Part shown: piece after piece, positions 38,238-46,695 of the stretch
How positions within the stretch are numbered: the first letter of the stretch is position 1
Layout: each line of letters starts with the position of its first letter
Assembly: GCA_036677085.1 (NCBI GenBank)
Contig: JAKFFI010000004.1
Span: 124,001-188,000 of the forward strand
Source: JAGPUQ01 sp036677085
GTDB lineage: Bacteria; Pseudomonadota; Gammaproteobacteria; Pseudomonadales; Porticoccaceae
Reading direction: 5' to 3'
Length of the DNA: 64,000 nt
The notes under the pieces: generated by a model
Told to the model about the DNA's origin: nothing
Databases searched by the model: none
What the model saw: only the letters and a program-made list of their open reading frames with translations
Made by a program: the position numbers and the translations under genes

Positions 38238-38771
38238 ATGTCAGTCCCGGTGGTAGGACTCTTCTTTGGGTCTTCGACCTGCTATACCCAGATCGCAGCG
38301 GAGCAGATTGCCGCCGCCCTCACCGACTTTCGCGTCGAGATCCACGATATCGCCTACACCCCCCTGCGCACAGCCAATCAGTATCGGTTCCTGATTCTCG
38401 GCATCCCGACCTGGGACCATGGCGAGTTACAGGAGGACTGGGAACGAGTCTGGCCGGACCTGGTGGAAGTGAACTGGTCCAGCAAGGTGGTGGCACTCTA
38501 CGGGCTGGGCGATCAGGAAGGCTATCCGGAGTGGTTTCAGGATGCCCTGGGTTATCTCTGGACCCGAATCACCCAGCTGGGCGCGACTACGGTCGGATTA
38601 TGGCCCGCCACCGGCTACCGGTTTGCGAATTCGGTGGGACTGACGCCCGACGGCCAGCATTTTCTGGGGCTGGCACTGGACGAAGCAAGTGAATTCGAAC
38701 GCTCGGAAGCCCGCATCCGGGTATGGTGCCGGCAGATCGCAGGCGAGTTCGCCGCACAGGAGAGGATATAA
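38238..38771 (+). CDS. fldB: Flavodoxin FldB
   Basis: A 177-residue long-chain flavodoxin. The FMN phosphate loop is GLFFGSSTCYTQ, with the Cys-Tyr variant found in E. coli FldB, where FldA has Gly-Asn. The isoalloxazine-stacking loop is GIPTWDHGELQEDWE, and ALYGLGDQEGYPEWF is strongly conserved. It carries low-potential electrons; FldB's specific partners are poorly known. The ATG follows the trmL stop by one base. No fur or ferredoxin reductase gene is nearby. Confidence 0.93.
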   Translation: MSVPVVGLFFGSSTCYTQIAAEQIAAALTDFRVEIHDIAYTPLRTANQYRFLILGIPTWDHGELQEDWERVWPDLVEVNWSSKVVALYGLGDQEGYPEWFQDALGYLWTRITQLGATTVGLWPATGYRFANSVGLTPDGQHFLGLALDEASEFERSEARIRVWCRQIAGEFAAQERI

Positions 38772-38872
38772 ACAGGCCTGTCTTGCGAGGTGCTTGCCCG
38801 GCGCAAACGTCCGATCACCTCCGACCCATTGACGCCTTGACCCATGGTTGGGGTCGACAGGACGCGCGATCC

Positions 38873-41116
38873 TCAGGCGATGCCGGTGATTTCATTCCTG
38901 TCATGTACGGCAGGCTCGATACGAAACGTCCGCATCGCATCCGCGCTCAGGGGGCGCGAATACAGGAAACCTTGCGCGAGTTCGCAGCCGGCAAGGATCA
39001 GCTCGGATTCTGCCGTGCTGCTTTCCACACCCACCGCGGTCACGGCCTTGCCGGCCACTTTGCAGAGTGCGACCAACGCCGGAATGAATCTCGGGTCATT
39101 CCTTGCGGGTGGCTGGTTCGACAGCAGCCGCTGATTGATTTTCACGGCATCGACGGGAACCTTGCCGATATAGGCGTATTCGCCAGCATGAACACCAAAT
39201 TGGTCGATGCAAAGCCGCAGCCCCAGTTGTCGCGCGCGCTCGAAGAAGATGCGGCAAAGACCCGGGTTGCGCAAATAAATTTCCTCGTCCACCTCCAGCA
39301 TGATCGCTGCCACCGGAATCCCATGCCGGGTCATCACGTCAGCCACGGTCTGGGGATAACGGGAATCCTTGATCTGCGACATGGCGATATTTATCGCCAC
39401 CTGCCGGATCGGCATCCGCCAGCGGCGCCACGCCTTGAGTTGCCTGGCGACCTGTTCGAGCGTCCAGACGCCAATGGTCTCGGTAATGCCGGCGTCTTCC
39501 GCAAGACCAATGAAGTCCGCTGGATTGATACTACCCCGGCAGTGATGATCCCAGCGCAACAGCGCCTCCACACCCATCAGTCCGCCATTGTGGAGATCGA
39601 TCTGCGGCTGGTAGACGATCTTCAGTTGATCGCGTCGGATCGCCAAGCGCAACTCGGATGGGAAATACAGCCCTTCGCTGTAAGGCCCCAACTTCTCGGG
39701 AGTCGCCGCTTCGCGGCCTTTACTCGCTGCCTTGGTTTCGTACATGGATTGGTCGGCGTATTGCATCAGGCTCTCGATACTTTCCCCGTCGTCAGGGTAA
39801 GTGGCGGCACCAACGCTCGCACGCACTTTGATCGCACGGTCTCCGACATGAAAGGGCTCGGCGAGACAAGCGGAAATTTTGCTCTGAATGGCGGCGGCTT
39901 CCTCATGGGGACTGTCGGCAATCACCGTAAATTCATCGCCCGCCAGCCGAGCCACCGTGTCGCTATCACGTACCGCTCCGAGCAATCGGCTGCCCGCCTG
40001 CCGCAGAATCTCGTCGCCTACATGATGTCCGTAGTCATCATTGATACCTTTGAAGTCATCCAGATCAATAAAAAATATCGTCAACTGCCGTTGTTCCCGG
40101 CGTGCGCGACGGAGACCTTGATCGAGCCGGTCCAGGAACAGGCGACGATTGGGCAGATCGGTCAGGTTATCGTGCGTCGCCAGATGCCGCAGTTCATCAT
40201 GTATCTTTTTGGTCTGGCTCAAGTCAGTGAAAGTAACGATGTAGTTGGCGGTCTGCCCCCTGTTGTCTTTCACTTTGCAGACAACCAGCCGAACGTCGAA
40301 AAGATTGCCGGACCGGTGCCGCAGCATGGTCTCTCCGTGCCAGGAGTCCACATCCTGCAATTGATCGAAGACGCGTTGGTAGTAGTTTTCGCCCGGCGGC
40401 TTCGACAGCAACAAATTGTCGCGCTGCCCTATCGCGTCTTTCTGACTGTATCCGGTTATCGTCGTGAATGCCGCGTTCACCGCGACGACAGCGCGCTGGT
40501 GATCGAGCACCAGGACCGCATCGCTCGAGTGTTCCTGGAGCGCATTCCACAGGCGCGCCGTCGCCGCTTCACTGCGACCTTGCGAAAGATCCTCGGAAAT
40601 ACAGGTAAATCCGTAATGCTCTCCCTCCAGGGCCTGGGGGGTCATTCGATGACGGTATAACACGCCGTTGATTTCGGCCTCACCAACACTTGGCAATCCA
40701 CTCCGAGCACGCTGGACAAGTGCGGTAAGGGCCGGATTTTTCGCAGTGACCGCGTCAATGTTGCGATCAAGAAGCAGGGCTCGGGAGATCCCCTCGCGGG
40801 CGGTCTCGCGGCCATACACGGCGTTCACCTGCCCGCCGCCGTCCACCTGCCAAACCGTCAGCGCCTGATCCTGCGCAATGATGGAAAGGGGACCCATCGT
40901 CGGCGCGCCCGCCAACCCACGCTGCCTGAGGAGAGAACTGTGCACCAGCAGCACTGCGCACCAAATCGCCAGAATGATGACCCCACCCATCAATCGACCC
41001 GACACACCCAGATCAAGGCCAAAAATTACGGCAATACCCACCAGCACGAAAAAAAACGTGATGAGCAGCCGCTGGGCCATCGCGCTTCGTGGTGAGTCGG
41101 GCACTGCTGATATCAT
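38873..41116 (-). CDS. Membrane PAS-GGDEF-EAL protein
   Basis: A 747-residue c-di-GMP signalling protein. Two membrane helices (about 16-36 and 41-60) anchor it. A PAS-like sensor region covers about 190-300. The GGDEF domain holds AGDEF at 392-396, a variant still compatible with diguanylate cyclase activity. In the EAL domain E517-A518-L519 is kept and Lys659 is present, but the second Asp of the DDFGTG loop is Gln639 (IDQFGVH). The loop itself has been replaced, and the late EGVE motif reads VGVE. I infer that the EAL half is not a phosphodiesterase and may bind c-di-GMP or be purely structural. It is a single gene converging on fldB. Confidence 0.92.
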   Translation of the reverse strand: MISAVPDSPRSAMAQRLLITFFFVLVGIAVIFGLDLGVSGRLMGGVIILAIWCAVLLVHSSLLRQRGLAGAPTMGPLSIIAQDQALTVWQVDGGGQVNAVYGRETAREGISRALLLDRNIDAVTAKNPALTALVQRARSGLPSVGEAEINGVLYRHRMTPQALEGEHYGFTCISEDLSQGRSEAATARLWNALQEHSSDAVLVLDHQRAVVAVNAAFTTITGYSQKDAIGQRDNLLLSKPPGENYYQRVFDQLQDVDSWHGETMLRHRSGNLFDVRLVVCKVKDNRGQTANYIVTFTDLSQTKKIHDELRHLATHDNLTDLPNRRLFLDRLDQGLRRARREQRQLTIFFIDLDDFKGINDDYGHHVGDEILRQAGSRLLGAVRDSDTVARLAGDEFTVIADSPHEEAAAIQSKISACLAEPFHVGDRAIKVRASVGAATYPDDGESIESLMQYADQSMYETKAASKGREAATPEKLGPYSEGLYFPSELRLAIRRDQLKIVYQPQIDLHNGGLMGVEALLRWDHHCRGSINPADFIGLAEDAGITETIGVWTLEQVARQLKAWRRWRMPIRQVAINIAMSQIKDSRYPQTVADVMTRHGIPVAAIMLEVDEEIYLRNPGLCRIFFERARQLGLRLCIDQFGVHAGEYAYIGKVPVDAVKINQRLLSNQPPARNDPRFIPALVALCKVAGKAVTAVGVESSTAESELILAGCELAQGFLYSRPLSADAMRTFRIEPAVHDRNEITGIA

Positions 41117-41216
41117 TGGCTGTCCGTTGTGCCAGTTCGCGAGAAACCACCTCAGGTGCGCCGAAGTATAGGCAGCGGCCGCAGGGGACGTCAGGTGGAA
41201 TCAGCCCAGTGGCGTG

Positions 41217-41236
41217 AAACCGTACCCGAACGGTTT
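41217..41236. terminator. Hairpin downstream of the acyl-CoA dehydrogenase operon
   Basis: AAACCGT (41217-41223) and ACGGTTT (41230-41236) form a perfect 7-bp stem with a 6-base loop. It lies 61 bases past the acyl-CoA dehydrogenase stop on the minus strand. No T-run follows. The rest of 41117-41296 holds nothing else that I can support. Confidence 0.35.
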
Positions 41237-41296
41237 GAGATCCCGGTCACTCCACGCAAGCACACTTTCGTGCTACAGCGTGCCAGCGGGTCCGGA

Positions 41297-42445
41297 TCAA
41301 AGGCTGCGCGCAATAACCTCCAGCATGATTTCACTGGTTCCTGCGTAGATCCTGGCCACCCGGGCATCCGCGTACATACGACAGATGAGGTATTCGTCCA
41401 TATAGCCATACCCGCCGTGCATCTGCAGGCAGGTGTCCAGGACTTGCTGGAGGCGCTCGGACGTCCAGTACTTGCACATCGCCGCGCTGGCACTGTCCAG
41501 TTTCCCGGTCACCACGTTGAGAATGCAGTGGTCCAGGAAGACCCGCGCCACATGGGCGGTGGCCTGCGCCTCGGCGAGGCGAAACCGGGTATTTTGCAGA
41601 TCGAACAGGGATGCCCCGAACGCCGCGCGCCCTTTTACATAAGCGACGGTTTCCGCCAACGCGCCTTCCATCATGGCGACTGACTGCACCCCGACCTGGG
41701 TCCGCTCATAGGGCAGATCCGACATCAGCTGCGCGAAGCCACAGCCTTCCTCACCGCCGAGCAGATTCGCGACCGGAACCCGCACGTTATCGAAGAACAG
41801 CTCGCAGGTGTCCTGGGACTTTTGCCCCATCTTGTCGAGGATGCGTCCAACCTTGAATCCGGGCAGATCCTTGGTCTCAAGCATCACAATGGACAGACCA
41901 CGGGCACCTTCTGCGGCGTCGGTGCGGACCACCAGCGCCAGCAATTCACACAGATAGCCATTGGTGATGAACAGTTTGGAGCCGTTGATGACGTACTCAT
42001 CGCCTTCGCGCGTCGCGCGGGTCTTGATCGCCTTGAGGTCGGAGCCGGTACCCGGCTCCGTCATGGCAATGGCGCCGATCAGATCGCCGCTTGCCATTTG
42101 CGGCAGCCAGCGCTGCTTTTGCGCCTCAGTGCCGTGATTGAGGATGTAATGGGCCGTGATGCTGTGGACCCCCTGGCCCATTCCCGACAGCCCGCGCCGC
42201 CACTGCTCTTCGAAAAATACCGCTTCATGGCGAAAATCGCCGCCACCACCGCCGTACCGTTCGGGAATATCCGTGCACAAGAACCCCTGCTTGCCCGCCA
42301 GGCGCCAGAACGATTTGTCGAGGTGCTGCTGTTTACGCCAGCGATCCTCGTTGGGAACCATCTCGGTCTCGACAAACTTGCTCGCGGCGATACGAAAGAT
42401 CGCCAGATCTTCATCCATCCATGGTGGTTGATAGTGTTGCATCAT
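41297..42445 (-). CDS. Acyl-CoA dehydrogenase
   Basis: A 382-residue FAD enzyme that oxidises an acyl-CoA to the 2-enoyl-CoA and passes electrons to ETF. Segments AMTEPGTGSDLKAIKT and ITNGYLCELLALVVRT line the FAD/substrate site. The position equivalent to medium-chain Glu376 is alanine (IYAGTSEIM). The catalytic base is therefore expected to be the Glu in LPYERTQVG (about residue 247), as in long-chain and isovaleryl-CoA enzymes. Substrate is unknown. An upstream GTG at 42460 overlaps the previous stop (GTGA) and is an alternative start. It is the last gene of a three-gene operon with two MaoC-like subunits. Confidence 0.88.
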   Translation of the reverse strand: MMQHYQPPWMDEDLAIFRIAASKFVETEMVPNEDRWRKQQHLDKSFWRLAGKQGFLCTDIPERYGGGGGDFRHEAVFFEEQWRRGLSGMGQGVHSITAHYILNHGTEAQKQRWLPQMASGDLIGAIAMTEPGTGSDLKAIKTRATREGDEYVINGSKLFITNGYLCELLALVVRTDAAEGARGLSIVMLETKDLPGFKVGRILDKMGQKSQDTCELFFDNVRVPVANLLGGEEGCGFAQLMSDLPYERTQVGVQSVAMMEGALAETVAYVKGRAAFGASLFDLQNTRFRLAEAQATAHVARVFLDHCILNVVTGKLDSASAAMCKYWTSERLQQVLDTCLQMHGGYGYMDEYLICRMYADARVARIYAGTSEIMLEVIARSL

Positions 42446-42456
42446 CGAATCTCGTC

Positions 42457-42900
42457 TCACTTCCCATGCACAGGAATGGTCGCAGATAGCGGTAACTCGA
42501 CCACGGCCTCGCCCACCAGTTTTTCTTCGCCGGACTGATTGGTTGCCACCAGACGAATTACCACTCGGCGGTTGGCCCCCTGCTCCCCAACGTCCGTTAT
42601 TTCACCGTCACAAATCAACTGCTCGCCGAGTTTGACGATGGCGCCAAACTTTACCTCAAAGCTGCGCAGATACGCTTGGGGCACCCAGCCCGTAATCAAC
42701 TGCCCGAGATAGGCCATGTTGAGCATGCCGTGGGCAAAGACATCCTCCATGCCGGCCGCGCGAGCGGCGTCGGGATCGATATGCAAAGGATTGTGATCGT
42801 TGGACGCGCCGCAAAAATAGGCGAGGGTGGCGCGCGTGAGGGGCGGCTTCACCAGGGTCGGCAGGCGATCCCCTACGGCTAGAGCCGCACCGGGAATCAC
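42457..42900 (-). CDS. MaoC-like dehydratase, catalytic-type subunit
   Basis: A 147-residue hot-dog-fold protein. The hydratase-2 motif is visible in SNDHNPLHIDPDAARAAG, where the Asp and His that activate water are present, followed by VFAHGMLNMAYLGQ. Such proteins hydrate 2-enoyl-CoAs to (R)-3-hydroxyacyl-CoAs. Together with the partner subunit upstream it likely forms a heteromer, as known for the steroid side-chain hydratase ChsH1-ChsH2. It overlaps the upstream gene by four bases. Confidence 0.83.
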   Translation of the reverse strand: MIPGAALAVGDRLPTLVKPPLTRATLAYFCGASNDHNPLHIDPDAARAAGMEDVFAHGMLNMAYLGQLITGWVPQAYLRSFEVKFGAIVKLGEQLICDGEITDVGEQGANRRVVIRLVATNQSGEEKLVGEAVVELPLSATIPVHGK

Positions 42901-43349
42901 TGGGAGGCACCAGCGTCGCGGATCACGATCGTCTTGCGAAATCGCGTGGTCAATTCGTCGCGCTGGTTAAACGCGTCGGTTTCCTCGATGAGGAATTTGA
43001 GCTTGCCCTGGCGGCGCTGAATGAAATCGACGATCCGGCTTTGAAACCGGATGCAGTCGCCGGCATGGATGGGGGCGAAGTAATCAAAACGCTGCTGCGC
43101 GTGCATCATGGTGCACCAATCGATCCCCAGCGCCCGATAGCGCGCGTAGGGGTCTGCTTCACACAGGCTCAGGGTCACCGCGTAGGTGGGTGGGGCAAGG
43201 ATCGAAGGGTGCCCGGCTGCCCTGGCCGCAGCCTCATCAAAGTAGACGGGATTGGTCTCGCCGACGGCCTTGGCGAAAAAGCACAGCTGCCATTTTTCGA
43301 CCTCGACTACCAGCTGGGGGATGGGGATATCCACAAACTTGCTCGTCAT
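42897..43349 (-). CDS. MaoC-like N-terminal-type dehydratase subunit (non-catalytic)
   Basis: A 150-residue hot-dog-fold protein of the MaoC_dehydrat_N (FAS1-like) kind. The equivalent of the hydratase motif reads AVGETNPVYFDEAAARAAG: the catalytic Asp-His pair is not present, so it probably supplies substrate-binding surface to the next subunit. RFDYFAPIHAGDCIRFQSRI is typical for this group. It is the first gene of the operon and lies 272 bases from the divergent TetR gene. Confidence 0.82.
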   Translation of the reverse strand: MTSKFVDIPIPQLVVEVEKWQLCFFAKAVGETNPVYFDEAAARAAGHPSILAPPTYAVTLSLCEADPYARYRALGIDWCTMMHAQQRFDYFAPIHAGDCIRFQSRIVDFIQRRQGKLKFLIEETDAFNQRDELTTRFRKTIVIRDAGASQ

Positions 43350-43531
43350 ACCCTCAAGACCCAGCAGTCTGTGTCGTCCAAAGGCTGGATATATACCTTA
43401 TATCTATATGCAGGCACAAGCGGGTTGCGAGTGCCACCGCTTTCCCCGAATCTTCTCTCAGACCTTCATCTACCCGGCGCCGTCTCATTCCAACGACTTC
43501 AACCGCCGTTGGTCGAAATACTAAACCCCTT

Positions 43532-43547
43532 GGTAAATCGATTGACC
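43532..43547. promoter_or_regulatory. Near-palindrome, candidate TetR operator
   Basis: GGTAAATCGATTGACC is symmetric at 14 of 16 positions around ATCGAT. It lies between the divergent tetR-type gene (start 43622) and the MaoC/acyl-CoA dehydrogenase operon (start 43349), and contains TTGACC, a possible -35 box on the plus strand. A TetR-family repressor binding here could control both sides. The rest of 43350-43621 shows an AT-rich patch at about 43391-43408 and no gene. Confidence 0.5.
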
Positions 43548-43621
43548 TTTAGTAACCCGCCCCTCGACGATGCTCTACACTAGGAGATGAGTTACGCGAA
43601 GTTGGCCACGCAGAGGCGCTA

Positions 43622-44236
43622 ATGACCAAGGTTCGCTGGGGCAAAACCATCCAGAGCAAGGACGAACAATACGACCTGAAACGGTCCGCAATTTTGCGCA
43701 CCGCAGGTCGTATGTTCAATCAAAAAGGCTTTCGGGAAACCTCGCTGAACGACCTCGCGGACGAACTGCAGGTGACCAAGCCGACCCTCTACTACTATGT
43801 AGAGAACAAGGAAGACATCCTGTTCCAGTGCCTGCATACCGCCATCACGGAGCTGCTGGACCAGACCGACGCCATCCTGCAGGCACCTCTGAACGGGATT
43901 GAAAAACTCACGCACTTCATCCACATGTTCATCGCCGTCTTCGACGATGAATTTGGCCGCTGTCTCGCGCACCCCGGCCCGGAACCCCTGTCGAGCAAAT
44001 ACCTCGAGCAGATCGCGCCCCTTTATGTGCGCGTCGATTCCGCCATGCGCCAGATGATCGAGGACGGTATCGCCGACAAGTCCATGCGCTCCTGCAACAG
44101 CAAAATCAATGCGTTCGCCCTGTTCGGCGCCATCAACTGGATGACCCGCTGGTACCATCCCGAGGGCGAGATGACGACCCGCGAGGTCGCCGACGCGATG
44201 GTCCAGCTTTTCTGCCAGGGCCTGATGCCGCGCTGA
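43622..44236 (+). CDS. TetR/AcrR family transcriptional regulator
   Basis: A 204-residue one-component regulator. The helix-turn-helix is clear in residues about 20-65 (RSAILRTAGRMFNQKGFRETSLNDLADELQ, then KPTLYYYVENKEDILF; each split here). The C-terminal helical ligand-binding domain differs between members and gives no ligand clue, but its location opposite acyl-CoA genes suggests an acyl-CoA or related effector. A weak GAGG sits before the ATG. It converges on phhB. Confidence 0.9.
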   Translation: MTKVRWGKTIQSKDEQYDLKRSAILRTAGRMFNQKGFRETSLNDLADELQVTKPTLYYYVENKEDILFQCLHTAITELLDQTDAILQAPLNGIEKLTHFIHMFIAVFDDEFGRCLAHPGPEPLSSKYLEQIAPLYVRVDSAMRQMIEDGIADKSMRSCNSKINAFALFGAINWMTRWYHPEGEMTTREVADAMVQLFCQGLMPR

Positions 44237-44316
44237 GCGCAGCTACCTTGGGATGCTGTCCCCCGTTTTGGACAATACGGCCGACCCGCAGCTTTATCCG
44301 CGACCTGCTGGCTCCG

Positions 44317-44637
44317 TCAGCCCTTGAGATAGATAGCGGCGATCTTCTCCATGGCCGCCGCCATTTCAAAATCCAGCGTGGTGATGCCTTTCGAGCGGTG
44401 GGTCAGGAGATCGATTTCCACCACATTCCAGACGTTCGTCCACTTCGGGTGGTGACTCATGACTTCGCACACCAGCGCGGTCTGGGCCATGAACCCGAAA
44501 GCGGCGCTGAAACTGGGGAACTTGTAGCGCCGGTGCAGCTTTCCGTCCGCTATGGCCCAGGCTTCCAGCGCCGAATCGTTGAGATCCTTCAGCTTGCCGG
44601 CCAACTGGTCTTGATCGATCAGTGCATCTTTTTTCAT
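44317..44637 (-). CDS. phhB: Pterin-4a-carbinolamine dehydratase
   Basis: A 106-residue enzyme that dehydrates 4a-hydroxytetrahydrobiopterin, normally to regenerate cofactor for phenylalanine hydroxylase. The active-site pattern MSHHPKWTNVWNVVEIDL holds the His-His-Pro motif. No phhA or other aromatic hydroxylase is present, so it is an orphan here; a second role of PCD proteins in molybdopterin enzyme maturation has been proposed in other systems. It lies between tetR and the exported CMD protein. Confidence 0.9.
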   Translation of the reverse strand: MKKDALIDQDQLAGKLKDLNDSALEAWAIADGKLHRRYKFPSFSAAFGFMAQTALVCEVMSHHPKWTNVWNVVEIDLLTHRSKGITTLDFEMAAAMEKIAAIYLKG

Positions 44638-44703
44638 GTGCCCTCCTCATCAAATCTGGTTTTGCCAACCGCGCTGCGACTGGCCCCGCGCAATCCGTGA
44701 CAC

Positions 44704-45666
44704 TCAGGGACTGGCGGTATGCTCGATCACCTTGCGAATACCCTCCACCGCCAGGGGTGCGCCCGCATAGGCAAACACCGTGAGCATCACTTCCTCGAGT
44801 TCGGTCTTGGTAACTCCATGGCGCAGGGCTGCGGGTACATGGATATCCAGTTCATCGGCACGCCCGAGTGCCGCCAGAACCGATACCACCAGGAGGCTGC
44901 GGTCGCGTCGGGACAGTTGCGGCCTTGCCCAGATTTCGCCGAACGCGAAGTCGACACCGGCATCGGCCAGCGGACCCAGTTTGCCTGCGATGCCCTCGAG
45001 AAGCTTCCCTGCATCCGCCGACTCCTGGCCGGACAGACGTGTCATCACCTCGATGGAGCGGGCACGCCGTTGCTCGCCCGTCAGGCGCTCGGCCGGCTCG
45101 GCAGGCGACGGGTGCCCCATCTGCGCGAGCAAGCGGTTGGTTTCCGCCATGGCGTCAAGTGCACGGGGAAAGCCCGCATAACCACTCAGGTGAACAAAAA
45201 TTTCCCTGATCTCCTCCGCGGTCAGCCCGTTCCTGATCCCCTCGGGAACGTAATAGGCAAGCTGATTGGTCTGGTGGATTGCGCCCAAAATCGCCAGTAC
45301 CACCAGATTGCGGTCGCGTCGGCTGAGTTGTTCCCGACTCCAGATTTCGCCCATGACGAAGTCGACGGCGAAGGTGCCCAAAGCGCCATTCTCGCGTTCC
45401 AGCTTCGTCGCCAGCTCGGCCGCTTCCGTCGCCGAGGTGCCGGTCAGGGCGCTCAGGGAGCGCAATCCCTGCTCGCGACGTACCCTTTGATCTTTCGCCG
45501 CCAGACCGGACAGCGCGGAATCGGGGGCTGCCATGACCCACCCCGGCAACGCGAGCGTCGCAGTGATCAGAACTCCTTGTGCCAATCCCGTCAAGGTGAC
45601 GCCGCGGCCAATCCCCGCGCGCGAGTTGATGTTTCGTGAATGAACTTTCACCGGTTCCATTGCCAT
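44704..45666 (-). CDS. Exported protein with two carboxymuconolactone-decarboxylase domains
   Basis: A 320-residue protein with a signal peptide (hydrophobic 23-43, cut near VMA-AP at 46-47). Two CMD/AhpD-like domains follow, at about 98-175 and 233-312. They share the repeated pattern FGEIW or MGEIW, LSRRDR, LVVLAILGA or LVVSVLAAL and the GYAG or AYAGAP end. The sequence contains no cysteine at all, so the CxxC of AhpD peroxidases is absent. It resembles the lactone-decarboxylase branch, although periplasmic location is unusual for that function. Reaction unknown. AGGA precedes the ATG. Confidence 0.82.
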   Translation of the reverse strand: MAMEPVKVHSRNINSRAGIGRGVTLTGLAQGVLITATLALPGWVMAAPDSALSGLAAKDQRVRREQGLRSLSALTGTSATEAAELATKLERENGALGTFAVDFVMGEIWSREQLSRRDRNLVVLAILGAIHQTNQLAYYVPEGIRNGLTAEEIREIFVHLSGYAGFPRALDAMAETNRLLAQMGHPSPAEPAERLTGEQRRARSIEVMTRLSGQESADAGKLLEGIAGKLGPLADAGVDFAFGEIWARPQLSRRDRSLLVVSVLAALGRADELDIHVPAALRHGVTKTELEEVMLTVFAYAGAPLAVEGIRKVIEHTASP

Positions 45667-45742
45667 TTTCCGTTCCTGCTTTTTTATCGGATGTTGTTTT
45701 GTATGGCGCCTGGATTATCGATCACCAGTACCGTTACGCGGA

Positions 45743-46525
45743 TCAATCCCACATCAGACCGCCATCGACATTCCAGGACTGGCCGGTGACATTGCGCGCT
45801 TCGTCGGAGCCGAGAAACACCGCCAGATCGGCAATATCGTCGGGCTCGTTGGAGCGTCCGATGGGAATGTTGCCGTCGAAGGCCGTCATCACTTCCGTTT
45901 CCAGACGGCCGGCCGCCTCGGCGCGTTCGCGGACCACCTGATAATAAAGGTCAGTGCGGGTCACACCGGGACAAATCGCATTGACATTGATGTTGTACCG
46001 ACCCAGCACGTGGGCGGCGACCCGGGTCATGGCGATCACCGCGCCCTTGGAACCGGCATAGGCAATGTTCGAGGTGCCGGAATAACCTTTGCCGGCGATG
46101 GAGGCGATGTTGACGATGCGTCCACCGCCGCGCTCGCGCATCGCGGCCGCCACTGCCTGCATACAGAAAAACAGCCCGCGCGCGTTGACCCGGTGGATCG
46201 CATCCCAATGCTCGGGACGCACCGAGAAAAAATCGATATTGCGAGTCACGGCGGCATTGTTCACCAGAATATCGAGTGCATCATGGGTTTCGGCGACCAG
46301 CTGGATCATCGCGGTTACCGCTTCGGTATCGCCCATGTCGACCACCATGGCCTCGGCTTCGCCATCATCGGCGCGAATCTCCGCAACCACCTCGTCCGCC
46401 GTCGCCACATCGATATCGACCACCACGACATGGGCGCCCTCGGCGGCGAAACGCCGCGCGATGGCGCGGCCGATGCCGCGCCCGGCACCCGTCACCACCG
46501 CAACCTGACTCCACAAACGTGCCAT
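45743..46525 (-). CDS. Short-chain dehydrogenase/reductase
   Basis: A 260-residue classical SDR. The cofactor motif is TGAGRGIG, the structural motif is NNAA, and the catalytic set is Ser in NIASIAGKG and Tyr-Lys in YAGSKGAV. The aspartate after the second strand (VVDID) predicts NAD preference. The ATG at 46525 is chosen because GGGAG lies upstream; a longer in-frame start at 46714 would run into the divergent gene's promoter. Substrate unknown. It is divergent from another SDR. Confidence 0.88.
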   Translation of the reverse strand: MARLWSQVAVVTGAGRGIGRAIARRFAAEGAHVVVVDIDVATADEVVAEIRADDGEAEAMVVDMGDTEAVTAMIQLVAETHDALDILVNNAAVTRNIDFFSVRPEHWDAIHRVNARGLFFCMQAVAAAMRERGGGRIVNIASIAGKGYSGTSNIAYAGSKGAVIAMTRVAAHVLGRYNINVNAICPGVTRTDLYYQVVRERAEAAGRLETEVMTAFDGNIPIGRSNEPDDIADLAVFLGSDEARNVTGQSWNVDGGLMWD

Positions 46526-46695
46526 CGGATCTCCCGCGAGCAGTCCACGCCCGGAACTGTGGGCTGGCGGTATCATGGTGGCTGGCTCCCACGGTGTCAA
46601 AATACCCCCCGCGACGCCAATGGAGTCGCGCGCCGGGATCGCCGACACTGCCGTCCGACTTTCATCAGTTCTTTGCCCACCCTGGAGGAAACACC

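Noticed and set aside
38772..38872. Terminator between fldB and the GGDEF-EAL gene
   Set aside because: Only a 5-bp stem (GACCC with GGGTC near 38838-38854) without a T-run; too weak to list.
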